From JAJPKK01 sp963802745 (GTDB taxonomy: Bacteria > Pseudomonadota > Alphaproteobacteria > Rhizobiales > Xanthobacteraceae): a stretch of 64,000 nucleotides of DNA. This document shows positions 44,267-51,364 of this stretch, one piece after another. Within the stretch, counting starts at the first letter, position 1. Every line of letters starts with the position of its first letter. The position numbers were made by a program, and so were the translations under genes. The stretch spans positions 62,001 to 126,000 of the forward strand of contig CAWDKL010000065.1 of NCBI GenBank assembly GCA_963802745.1. The letters are read 5' to 3'. The notes under the pieces were generated by a model. The model made no database searches. It was given only the letters and a program-made list of their open reading frames with translations, and was not told the DNA's origin.

Positions 44267-44550
44267 CTCCACCGCTCCGTCCCACCGCTCCCTGGCGCGT
44301 CGCGCATCTGGACGTGCTGCCCGGTTACCGGCTACGCGTGCGCTTCAACGATGGAACCGAAGGCATCGTTGACTTGGCCGGTTTCCTCCATTCGGAGTCG
44401 GCCGGCGTGTTTGCGCCCCTCCGCACCGAACAAGTGTTCCGTCAGGCCCGGGTCGCGCTGGGCGCGGTCACCTGGCCCGGCGACCTCGACCTCGCCCCGG
44501 ACGCGATGCATCGGGAGATCAAGGCGCACGGAACCTGGATCGTTCGATGA
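44221..44550 (+). CDS. DUF2442 protein
   Basis: A 109-residue protein. The DUF2442 domain runs from WRVAHLDVLPGYRLRVRFND through GTEGIVDLAGFL to FRQARVALGAVTWPGDLDLA and HREIKAHGTW. It overlaps the DUF4160 gene by 46 bp in another frame, the usual arrangement of this pair. The first 20 or so residues precede the domain and may not be translated if a later start is used. A truncated duplicate lies 1.1 kb upstream. Confidence 0.85.
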   Translation: MRPHADAQENNTAELTPPLRPTAPWRVAHLDVLPGYRLRVRFNDGTEGIVDLAGFLHSESAGVFAPLRTEQVFRQARVALGAVTWPGDLDLAPDAMHREIKAHGTWIVR

Positions 44551-44595
44551 GATGGGCGGCCGCCGCCGGCGGGCCGGCGGTCCGAAACATAGCAA

Positions 44596-44740
44596 CGTAG
44601 GGCGCAATCGTTTTATTGCGCCGGTTTGGTCGCCGAAGCATCGATGGCATGAGGGTCTTGCTCTATTCCACCGTTCGCAGGATGTACGAAAGGTTCGGCT
44701 CTTGCGGGCAAACGGCGCAATAAAGCGATTGCGCCCTACG
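44596..44740. repeat. 145-bp palindromic element, CGTAGGG family, copy 1
   Basis: CGTAGGGCGCAATCGTTTTATTGCGCC at the left end is inverted at the right end with one mismatch; each arm of 27 bases also contains a short internal hairpin. It is non-coding. Related elements bounded by CGTAGGG are at 61016-61182 and 62981-63125, the latter also 145 bp long. A decayed version is near 49422-49463. Confidence 0.7.
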
Positions 44741-44760
44741 GTTACAAGGCCACCGCCCGC

Positions 44761-44790
44761 AAAAAAGGGCCGCGCCGATGACGCGGCCCC
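44761..44790 (-). terminator. Rho-independent terminator of the iorBA-type operon
   Basis: On the minus strand GGGCCGCG, a seven-base loop and CGCGGCCC are followed by six T. It is placed to end transcription coming from the molybdenum hydroxylase genes (47827-45047). Confidence 0.65.
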
Positions 44791-44839
44791 CTGGTAGAAT
44801 GCCATGCCGGCAATTCTGCCGGCTACAGAGGAGGCAACC

Positions 44840-44902
44840 ATGGCGATCATGGTTCGCTTCCGGTTCGGCCGCTGGAGAGTATACCTCTCCATCCGGTTCT
44901 AA
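44840..44902 (+). CDS. 20-codon arginine-rich micro-ORF with strong ribosome binding site
   Basis: GAGGAGG lies five bases before ATG 44840. The frame encodes 20 residues (MAIMVRFRFGRWRVYLSIRF) and stops with TAA. It is basic and aromatic, with alternating hydrophobic and arginine residues. Hairpins lie just upstream (GCCGGCA..TGCCGGC near 44804-44821) and just downstream (44906-44934), so it could be a leader peptide or a small antimicrobial-like or membrane-active peptide. No gene follows on the plus strand. Coding is suggested only by the ribosome binding site. Confidence 0.35.
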   Translation: MAIMVRFRFGRWRVYLSIRF

Positions 44903-45046
44903 CCGGGGCCGGCGGGGGCGCTACATCCCTCGCCGGTTCCTCGAATGTAACTGCTGCCGGATCGGTTGAAAAGGGCCGGCCGGCATGAAACATCGCTTCG
45001 GCCCCGGCGGACCGTTTTGCCGTCCGCGGGTCCTTACCGGCAGACC

Positions 45047-47347
45047 CTACGCCATCGCCTGTCTTACCCGGTCGGGCGAGAACGGCACTCTTCGCATGCG
45101 CACGCCGGTGGCGTCGAAGATGGCGTTGGCGATGGCGGCGGCCACCGGGCGGATCGAGGGTTCGCCGGCACCCGAGGGGGCGATGTCGGGATAGTTGATC
45201 AGCACGGTCTCGATCGAGGCCGGGGTCTCGGTGATGTCGAGGATCGGGTAGCTCACCCAGTCCACCGTGGTGACGGTCTTGTCGTTGAACTTGACCTCTT
45301 CCCACAGGGTGCGGCTGATGCCCTGCACGATGTTGCCCTCGATCGCGTGGTGCAGGCCGTCGGGGTTGATGATCTGCCCGCAGTCATGGGCGACGACGAA
45401 GCGGCGGGCGAAAATTTTGCCGCTGGAGCGGTCAACATCGACCTCGGCGATCACCGCCACTCTTGTGCCGTTGCGCTGGGAGTAGGCGATGCCACGGCCG
45501 GTGACCTTGATGCCGGTCTGGCGCTGCGGCGACACCCGCGTCTGCCAGCCGTATTTTTCGGCCGCAGCCTTGATGATCGCGATGTCGCGCGGGTCCTTGA
45601 TGTGGCGCAGGCGGAATTCGATCGGATCGAGGTTCAGTTCGGCCGCGATCTCGTCCATGAAGGATTCGCTGGCGAAGTGGATTTGCGGGCCGACCGGATC
45701 GCGCAAATGCGAGGAGCGCAGCGGCGAGGCGCGGTCGAGCAGCGGGGGCACCGTCTCCCAGGCGAGCCGCTTGTTGGCGAACTCATAGGCCTCCGCCGGC
45801 ACGCCAAAACCGTCGCCCGAGGCCAGCTTCACCCCGCGGGTGTGGCCGGCCAGCGTATCCTGCGGCTTGCCGCCGTTGGTATCTACGTCCACCCGCGAAT
45901 AGCCCTTGCTGGTGAACTCGTAGGCCGTGATGTTGCCGGCCGCATCGAACGCCATGCGGGCCTTGTGTACCGAGGCCGGGCCTTTGGGGTCCCACCCGGT
46001 TCCCTGGTCGCGCATATATTGCACCCGCACCGGCTTGCCGACCGCTTGCGAGAGCACCGCAGCATCCATAGCGGCGTCGTCGGCATCGTTGCGGCCATAG
46101 GAGCCGGGCCCGGCCATCCACTTGACGTGGACGTTCTCCAGCGGCAGACCGAGCGTCGCCGCGATGCCGGCCTGGACGAAGTGGGATTTTTGCGTGCCGG
46201 TGAAGCAGGTGGCGCGGCCGTCCTTGACCTCGACCAGCGCGCAGGCCGGCCCCATGGCGGCGTGGGACTGGAACGGCCACTCGTACTCCGCCTCGATCAC
46301 CTTGGCGGCGGATTTGAAGGCGTCATCCACATTGCCGATGTTTTTTTCGACCACGCGCTTGCGCACCGGGGATTTGCGGATGACGTCGTAAAGCGTCGCC
46401 TGCGGCGGGAACGGCGGCGCGGTTTGCGACCACTCCACCTTGAGCTTGCCCATGGCCTGGATGGCGTCCCATTCGCGGTCCGCCACCACGCCGAGGAAGC
46501 CGTTCTGCCAAATGACCTTGGCGCCCGGAATGCCGGCGATGGAGGCTTCGTCCACCTTCACCGGCACGGCGCCGGCGACGGGCGGACGCAGCATGCGGCC
46601 ATGCACCATGCCGGGCAGTTTCACGTCGGTGCAGAAATCCTCTACCGCGAACACTTTCGGCGCCACGTCCTCGCGCTTGATCGGCTTCCCGACGATCTTG
46701 TATTCGCTCGGCTTCTTCGGCTGCGCCTTGCCGGGGGCGTAGAGCGTGTTGCCATACTGCTTGTTCCAGTCGAGCTGGACGTTGAAATAGCGCCCGCCGA
46801 TCAGCTCGGCGTAGGATATTTTTTTCCCGGCATCGGCCTTCGACTGCACGACGCCATCGACCACGGCAAGGTCGGCCGCCGGTACGGCAAGCCGCTCGGC
46901 CGCCATCTCCACCAGCACCCGGCGCGCCTCCGCCGCCGCCATGCGCATCTGCTTGCCGCCCAGCTGAATACCGGTCGAGCCCGAGGCACCGCCCTGGTGC
47001 ACGCTGGTTGCGGTATCGCCCATGAACACGCGCACCGCGCCGAACGGCACGTCGAGTTCCTCGGCCACCATCTGCCCGATGGCGACATGCAGGCCGTGGC
47101 CCATATCCATCTTGCCGAAAAAGGCGGCGACCGTTCCGTCGGCATTGACGGCGATGTAGGAGGACAGCTGGTCGGGCGTCAGCGGCGGCTTCACGGCGGC
47201 GGCGCCGCGGGCGGCCTGTGCATTGGCCTCGCTCACCGCCAGTACGGCGTCAAGGCTCATCGGCATGCCGATGGAAACGACCAGCGCGCCGCCGGTCTGC
47301 AGCAAGGCGCGGCGGGAGAAGGCGGCGGGGTTTTCGAACTTGGTCAT
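45047..47347 (-). CDS. Molybdenum hydroxylase large subunit (isoquinoline 1-oxidoreductase beta-like)
   Basis: A 766-residue xanthine-oxidase-family subunit binding molybdopterin cytosine dinucleotide. It starts with a twin-arginine-like leader (SRRALLQTGGALVVSIGM), so the enzyme is probably exported, as for IorB-type proteins. Cofactor-region segments include GKMDMGHGLHVAIGQMVAEE, GGASGSTGIQLGGKQMRMAA, SQAVGKPVRVQYMRDQG and the C-terminal GAGEPSIRPVAAAIANA with the conserved base glutamate. IorB-type enzymes hydroxylate N-heterocycles or aldehydes; the substrate is unknown. It follows the [2Fe-2S] subunit gene by 12 bp. No cytochrome subunit is adjacent. Confidence 0.9.
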   Translation of the reverse strand: MTKFENPAAFSRRALLQTGGALVVSIGMPMSLDAVLAVSEANAQAARGAAAVKPPLTPDQLSSYIAVNADGTVAAFFGKMDMGHGLHVAIGQMVAEELDVPFGAVRVFMGDTATSVHQGGASGSTGIQLGGKQMRMAAAEARRVLVEMAAERLAVPAADLAVVDGVVQSKADAGKKISYAELIGGRYFNVQLDWNKQYGNTLYAPGKAQPKKPSEYKIVGKPIKREDVAPKVFAVEDFCTDVKLPGMVHGRMLRPPVAGAVPVKVDEASIAGIPGAKVIWQNGFLGVVADREWDAIQAMGKLKVEWSQTAPPFPPQATLYDVIRKSPVRKRVVEKNIGNVDDAFKSAAKVIEAEYEWPFQSHAAMGPACALVEVKDGRATCFTGTQKSHFVQAGIAATLGLPLENVHVKWMAGPGSYGRNDADDAAMDAAVLSQAVGKPVRVQYMRDQGTGWDPKGPASVHKARMAFDAAGNITAYEFTSKGYSRVDVDTNGGKPQDTLAGHTRGVKLASGDGFGVPAEAYEFANKRLAWETVPPLLDRASPLRSSHLRDPVGPQIHFASESFMDEIAAELNLDPIEFRLRHIKDPRDIAIIKAAAEKYGWQTRVSPQRQTGIKVTGRGIAYSQRNGTRVAVIAEVDVDRSSGKIFARRFVVAHDCGQIINPDGLHHAIEGNIVQGISRTLWEEVKFNDKTVTTVDWVSYPILDITETPASIETVLINYPDIAPSGAGEPSIRPVAAAIANAIFDATGVRMRRVPFSPDRVRQAMA

Positions 47348-47359
47348 GACGCTCTCCCT

Positions 47360-47827
47360 TTAGCCCATCATCTCGGCGGCGCGCTTGACGGCGCGCAGGA
47401 TGCCCATGTGCGTGCCGCACCGGCATTTCAGGCCTTCGAGCGCGGTCTTGATCTGCGCCTCGGTCGGCTTCTTGTTGTCGCGCAGGAAGGCGGCGGCCGT
47501 CATGATCCAGCCGTTGATGCAGTAACCGCATTGCGGCACCTGCTCTTCTACGTAAGCGGTCTGCAGCGGGTGCGGCTTTTCCGGGGTGCCGAGGCCGGCG
47601 AGCGTGACGATCTTGCCGTCGCCCACCGCCGACACCGGCGTCACGCAAGAGCGGATCGCCTCGCCGTTGATGTGGACCGTGCAGGCGCCGCATTGCGCGA
47701 GCCCGCAGCCGAAATGCGGATTGTTGAGGCCGATATCGTCACGCAGCGCGTACAGCAGCGGCATGTCGGGATCGACATCGACCGTGTGATCGCGGCCGTT
47801 GACATTGAGGGTAAATTTTTGCGGCAT
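47360..47827 (-). CDS. [2Fe-2S] subunit of molybdenum hydroxylase (IorA-like)
   Basis: A 155-residue electron-transfer subunit with both [2Fe-2S] sites. The plant-ferredoxin site is CGLAQCGACTVHINGEAIRSC and the helical-domain site is QCGYCINGWIMTAAAF with KCRCGTHMGI. It lacks a signal peptide and is presumably exported together with the Tat-tagged large subunit. It is the first gene of a two-gene operon ending at the terminator at 44761-44790. Confidence 0.94.
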   Translation of the reverse strand: MPQKFTLNVNGRDHTVDVDPDMPLLYALRDDIGLNNPHFGCGLAQCGACTVHINGEAIRSCVTPVSAVGDGKIVTLAGLGTPEKPHPLQTAYVEEQVPQCGYCINGWIMTAAAFLRDNKKPTEAQIKTALEGLKCRCGTHMGILRAVKRAAEMMG

Positions 47828-47912
47828 AGGGGTTCCTTCCCACGGACGGACGTGCTGCGGAGATTAATGGAATCGCCGCCGGATGAAAACCGGTATCGAC
47901 GCCGCCGGCGCA

Positions 47913-47993
47913 GCCGGAGCGCGGGCGTCTCGCCCGCACGGACGAACAACCCGGACGGACCAGGAGGCGAGCGAGACGCTCGCGCTCCCAGCC
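47913..47993. repeat. Palindromic repeat with GCGGGCGTCTCGCCCGC core
   Basis: GGAGCGCGGGCGTCTCGCCCGC and GGCGAGCGAGACGCTCGCGCTCC form an imperfect inverted repeat flanked by CCGG, about 80 bp in total. It lies between the divergent IorA-like gene and the FMN oxidase gene. The interval 47828-48142 contains nothing else recognisable apart from the ribosome binding site of the next gene. Confidence 0.6.
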
Positions 47994-48142
47994 GGTGCAA
48001 CGCGGCGGGCTTCGTGCGCGGTTTACTCCGCGGCGCGGCCGTATAGGATGCGCCCCGAAATGTGCCGGTGACATCGGCCGGCCGCGGTAGGCGGGCGGCG
48101 ATGCCGGCTCAACCAATCGGACGCCAATCGGGAGGAAACCGC

Positions 48143-49402
48143 ATGTCCAACGCCGCCACGACAGCCGCCAACCGGCGGAAATTTCTGCAATTTCTCGCTG
48201 CCAGCTCGGCGCTGACCTACACCGACGCGCTGGCGCTCGCGGAAACCTTGCTGCCGAAGGCCAAGCTGCCCGACCCGCTGATGTGGGCACCGCTCGACGC
48301 CAACGTGCTGATCAAGTCGCCCAAGGAGGCGATCAACGTGTTCGATTTCGAGCCGGTGATGCGGCAGAACATACCGCCGGCGCATTTCGGCTATATGGCG
48401 TCCGGCATCGACGACGAGGTGACCTTGCGGGCGAACCGCGAGGGATTTTTGAAATTCCAGCTGCGGCCGCGGCGGCTCGTCGATGTCAGCAAGGTTGACA
48501 TGAGCGTCGATATTCTGGGCGTCCGCTATGCCTCGCCGATCATGCTGTGTCCGGTCGGCGGCCATAAGGGCTATCACCCCGACGGCGAGGAGGGCGTCGC
48601 CCGCGCCGCCAAGGCCGGCGATCATCTGCAAATTCTCTCGACCCAGACCACTACCGGGCCGGAGGACGTGATCAAGGCGCGCGGCGGGCCGATCTGGATG
48701 CAGCTCTACGCCAGCAACAAGTTCGAGGTCGCGGCGCATCACATCAAGCGCGCCGAGAATGCCGGCTGCACCGCGGTTGCCGTCACGGTGGACCGCTCCG
48801 GCGGCCGCAACCAAGAGACCTTGTTCCGCCTCGCCCGCACCGACGACCGCGACTGCAAGGCCTGCCACGACCGCTCCAGCATCCAGGCCGACCAGGGCCA
48901 CAAGCCGATGTATGACGGGGTGGATCTCTCAGGCCTGCGCAACATCCAGTCCTCCGCCATGAGCTGGGACTATCTGGCGCGGCTGCGCGACACCACCAAG
49001 ATGAAGGTGGTGATCAAGGGGCTGCTCGCCTGGGAGGACGCAAAACTCGCGGCCGACTACGGCTACGATGCCATCATCGTGTCGAACCACGGCGCCCGCA
49101 GCGAGGATTCCGGCCGCGCCACCATCGACGCGTTGCCGGAAATCATCGAGGCGGTGAACGGCCGCATCCCGGTGCTGGTCGATTCCGGCTTCCGCCGCGG
49201 CACCGACATCGCCAAAGCGCTGTGCATGGGCGCGACCGCCGTCGGCGTCGGCCGCCCTTATATCTGGGGGCTGGGCGCCTTCGGCCAGCCGGGGGTGGAG
49301 CGCGTGCTGGAACTCTTGCGCGCGGAGCTGCAGGGCATCATGCAGCAGGTCGGCGCGCCGAGCGTGAAGCGTTTGACGCCGGCGATGGTGCGGAGGGCGT
49401 GA
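48143..49402 (+). CDS. Exported FMN-dependent alpha-hydroxy-acid oxidase with a CXXCH motif
   Basis: A 419-residue TIM-barrel flavoprotein of the glycolate oxidase/lactate dehydrogenase family, oxidising 2-hydroxy acids. Active-site residues are seen: Y84 (FGYMASG), Y189 (MQLYASN), D217 (TVDRSGG), K292 (VVIKGLLAWEDA), H316 and R319 (SNHGAR). The N-terminus has NRRKFLQFLAASSAL, a Tat-like leader, which is unusual for the family. DCKACH (238-242) is a c-type haem-binding motif placed in the variable loop. GGAGG seven bases before ATG 48143 fixes the start. It is divergent from the molybdenum hydroxylase operon. Confidence 0.88.
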   Translation: MSNAATTAANRRKFLQFLAASSALTYTDALALAETLLPKAKLPDPLMWAPLDANVLIKSPKEAINVFDFEPVMRQNIPPAHFGYMASGIDDEVTLRANREGFLKFQLRPRRLVDVSKVDMSVDILGVRYASPIMLCPVGGHKGYHPDGEEGVARAAKAGDHLQILSTQTTTGPEDVIKARGGPIWMQLYASNKFEVAAHHIKRAENAGCTAVAVTVDRSGGRNQETLFRLARTDDRDCKACHDRSSIQADQGHKPMYDGVDLSGLRNIQSSAMSWDYLARLRDTTKMKVVIKGLLAWEDAKLAADYGYDAIIVSNHGARSEDSGRATIDALPEIIEAVNGRIPVLVDSGFRRGTDIAKALCMGATAVGVGRPYIWGLGAFGQPGVERVLELLRAELQGIMQQVGAPSVKRLTPAMVRRA

Positions 49403-49421
49403 GGCACCAATGCCGGGTGCG

Positions 49422-49465
49422 GTAGGGCGTAGGGCGCAAAAAGCGAAGCGCTTTGCGCCATTTTG
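49422..49465. repeat. Short decayed CGTAGGG-type hairpin
   Basis: GGTAGGGCGTAGGGCGCAAAAAGCG followed by AAGCGCTTTGCGCC forms a hairpin and carries the same start word as the 145-bp elements. Only part of such an element is present. The rest of 49403-49660 is unremarkable. Confidence 0.45.
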
Positions 49466-49660
49466 GCCCGGACAGGAGACACGGATTCCCTGATATTTAC
49501 CTCACCGAAGTAGCACATCCCGCCACACCGGGGCGAACACCGTGCTTGTCCGGGTGCGCATCGGGACGGTCCCCGGTGGCAGGCTTGGCTGTTGCCGGCG
49601 CCGATGCTTCGGTATGCTTCGCGGGCATAAGGTTGGTCACAAAAGCCACCGGTGAGGAAC

Positions 49661-51281
49661 ATGCACGAGGCTGCGTCACAGCCGGCCGCCTGCGCGGCCG
49701 ATAGCGTCCCGCGCGACTACAATTTCGCCGCGGATATTCTGCACCGCAATCTCGCAGCCGGGCGCGCCCATAAGCCGGCGTATATCGATCCGCGCGGCAT
49801 CTGGACTTATGGGCAGCTCGCCGAGCGCGTGGCGCGTTTTGCGAATGTGCTGCGGGCGCTCGGGGTGCGGCGGGAGGAGCGCATCCTCATCTGCCTCACC
49901 GACACCATCGACTGGCCGACCGCGTTCCTCGGCGCCATCAAGGCCGGCATCGTCGCGGTGCCGGTCAATACGCTGCTGAACGCGAACGACTACCGATTTA
50001 TGCTGGCCGACAGCCGCGCCGGCGTTTTGGTCGTGTCGGAAGAGCTTTATCCGCGCTTCGCCGGTCTCGTCGGATCATGCCCGGACCTCAAGCACGTCAT
50101 CGTTTCGGTCACCCGAAGCGACAGCCAGGGACACGGCCTTCCGTTGCTCGAAGACCTGTTGGCCGGTGCATCGGGCGATGACATCACCGCGCCGACAACG
50201 CGCGACGACCTGTGCTTCTGGCTCTACACCTCCGGCTCCACCGGCCAGCCCAAGGGCGCGGTGCATGTGCAGGCAAGCCCGCGCCTGACGGCCGAACTTT
50301 ATGCCGCGCCCGTACTGGGGCTGACCGAGAACGACCTGGTCTATTCGGTGGCAAAATTGTTTTTCGCCTATGGCCTCGGCAATGCCATGACGTTTCCGCT
50401 GGCGGCGGGCGCCACCACCGTCCTGATGCCGGGGCGCCCGACGCCGGAGGCGGTAGCCGACCTGCTGCGCCGGCACCCCGTCACGGCGTTGTTCGGGGTG
50501 CCGACCTTCTACGCGGCCTTCCTGGCGAGCGCTGCCGCGCCTGCGCGGCCGGAACTGCGTTTGCGCACCTGCGTATCGGCCGGGGAAGCGCTGCCGGCCG
50601 ATGTGGCGCGGCGCTGGCGTGGGCGTTACGGCGTCGACATCCTCGACGGGCTCGGCTCGACCGAGATGCTGCACATTTTCCTGTCGAACCGCCGCGGCGA
50701 CGTGCGCGACGGCACCACCGGCAAGCCGGTGCCGGGCTATGATATCCGCCTCGTCGGCGACGACGGCGCCGCGGTCAAGCCCGGCGAACTCGGCGAATTG
50801 CAGGTGCGCGGGCCGACCGCGGCCGCGATGTATTGGAACAACCGGGCGCATTCGCGCAGCACCTTCCTCGGCGAATGGACGCGCTCGGGCGACAAATATA
50901 TTCAGGACCCGGACGGCTATTATGTCTACTGCGGCCGGCGCGACGACATGCTGAAGGTGGGCGGCGTCTATGTGGCGCCGTTCGAGGTGGAGGGCGCGCT
51001 CACCACCCATCCGGATGTGCTGGAAGCTGCGGTGGTGGGCTGGCCGGACGAGAACCGCCTGATCAAACCAAAAGCCTTCGTGGTGCTGAAATCGGGCGCG
51101 ACCGCGAATGATCCAGTTGGCGGAGGCGCTGCAGGAGCATTGCCGGCAGAGCCTCGCGCCCTACAAATATCCACGCTGGATCGAATTCCGCCCCGATTTG
51201 CCGAAGACCGCGACCGGGAAAATCCAGCGCTTCAAACTGCGGGCCGAGGCGCCGGGCGTTGCGCCTGTGGGGGAAGGGTGA
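49661..51281 (+). CDS. Benzoate-CoA ligase-type acyl-CoA synthetase, one-base frameshift
   Basis: An ANL-superfamily ligase of about 539 residues that would form an acyl- or aroyl-CoA from acid, ATP and CoA. The P-loop is YTSGSTGQPKGAVHV, the A5/A8 region is GLGSTEMLHIF and DDMLKVGGVYVAPFEVEGAL. After KAFVVLKSGATAND an extra C at 51113-51114 shifts the frame. The true ending QLAEALQEHCRQSLAPYKYP, then PKTATGKIQRFKLRAEA with the catalytic lysine, is in the next frame to 51281. The similarity to benzoate-CoA ligases (length and SGSTGQPKGAVH) is by eye. ATG 49661 is chosen; GTG 49652 is possible. Confidence 0.88.
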
Positions 51282-51364
51282 GCCGTGCTGCCGTTTGGCC
51301 GTCGTGTTGTACATTTGCGATGACCGTCCCAAACGTACTTGCAGCGTGTCGTATTCAGCCCCCG

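Noticed and set aside
44966..48046. Open frame of 1026 codons on the plus strand
   Set aside because: It is antisense to the two molybdenum hydroxylase genes, has no recognisable domain, and is a common by-product of GC-rich codon use.
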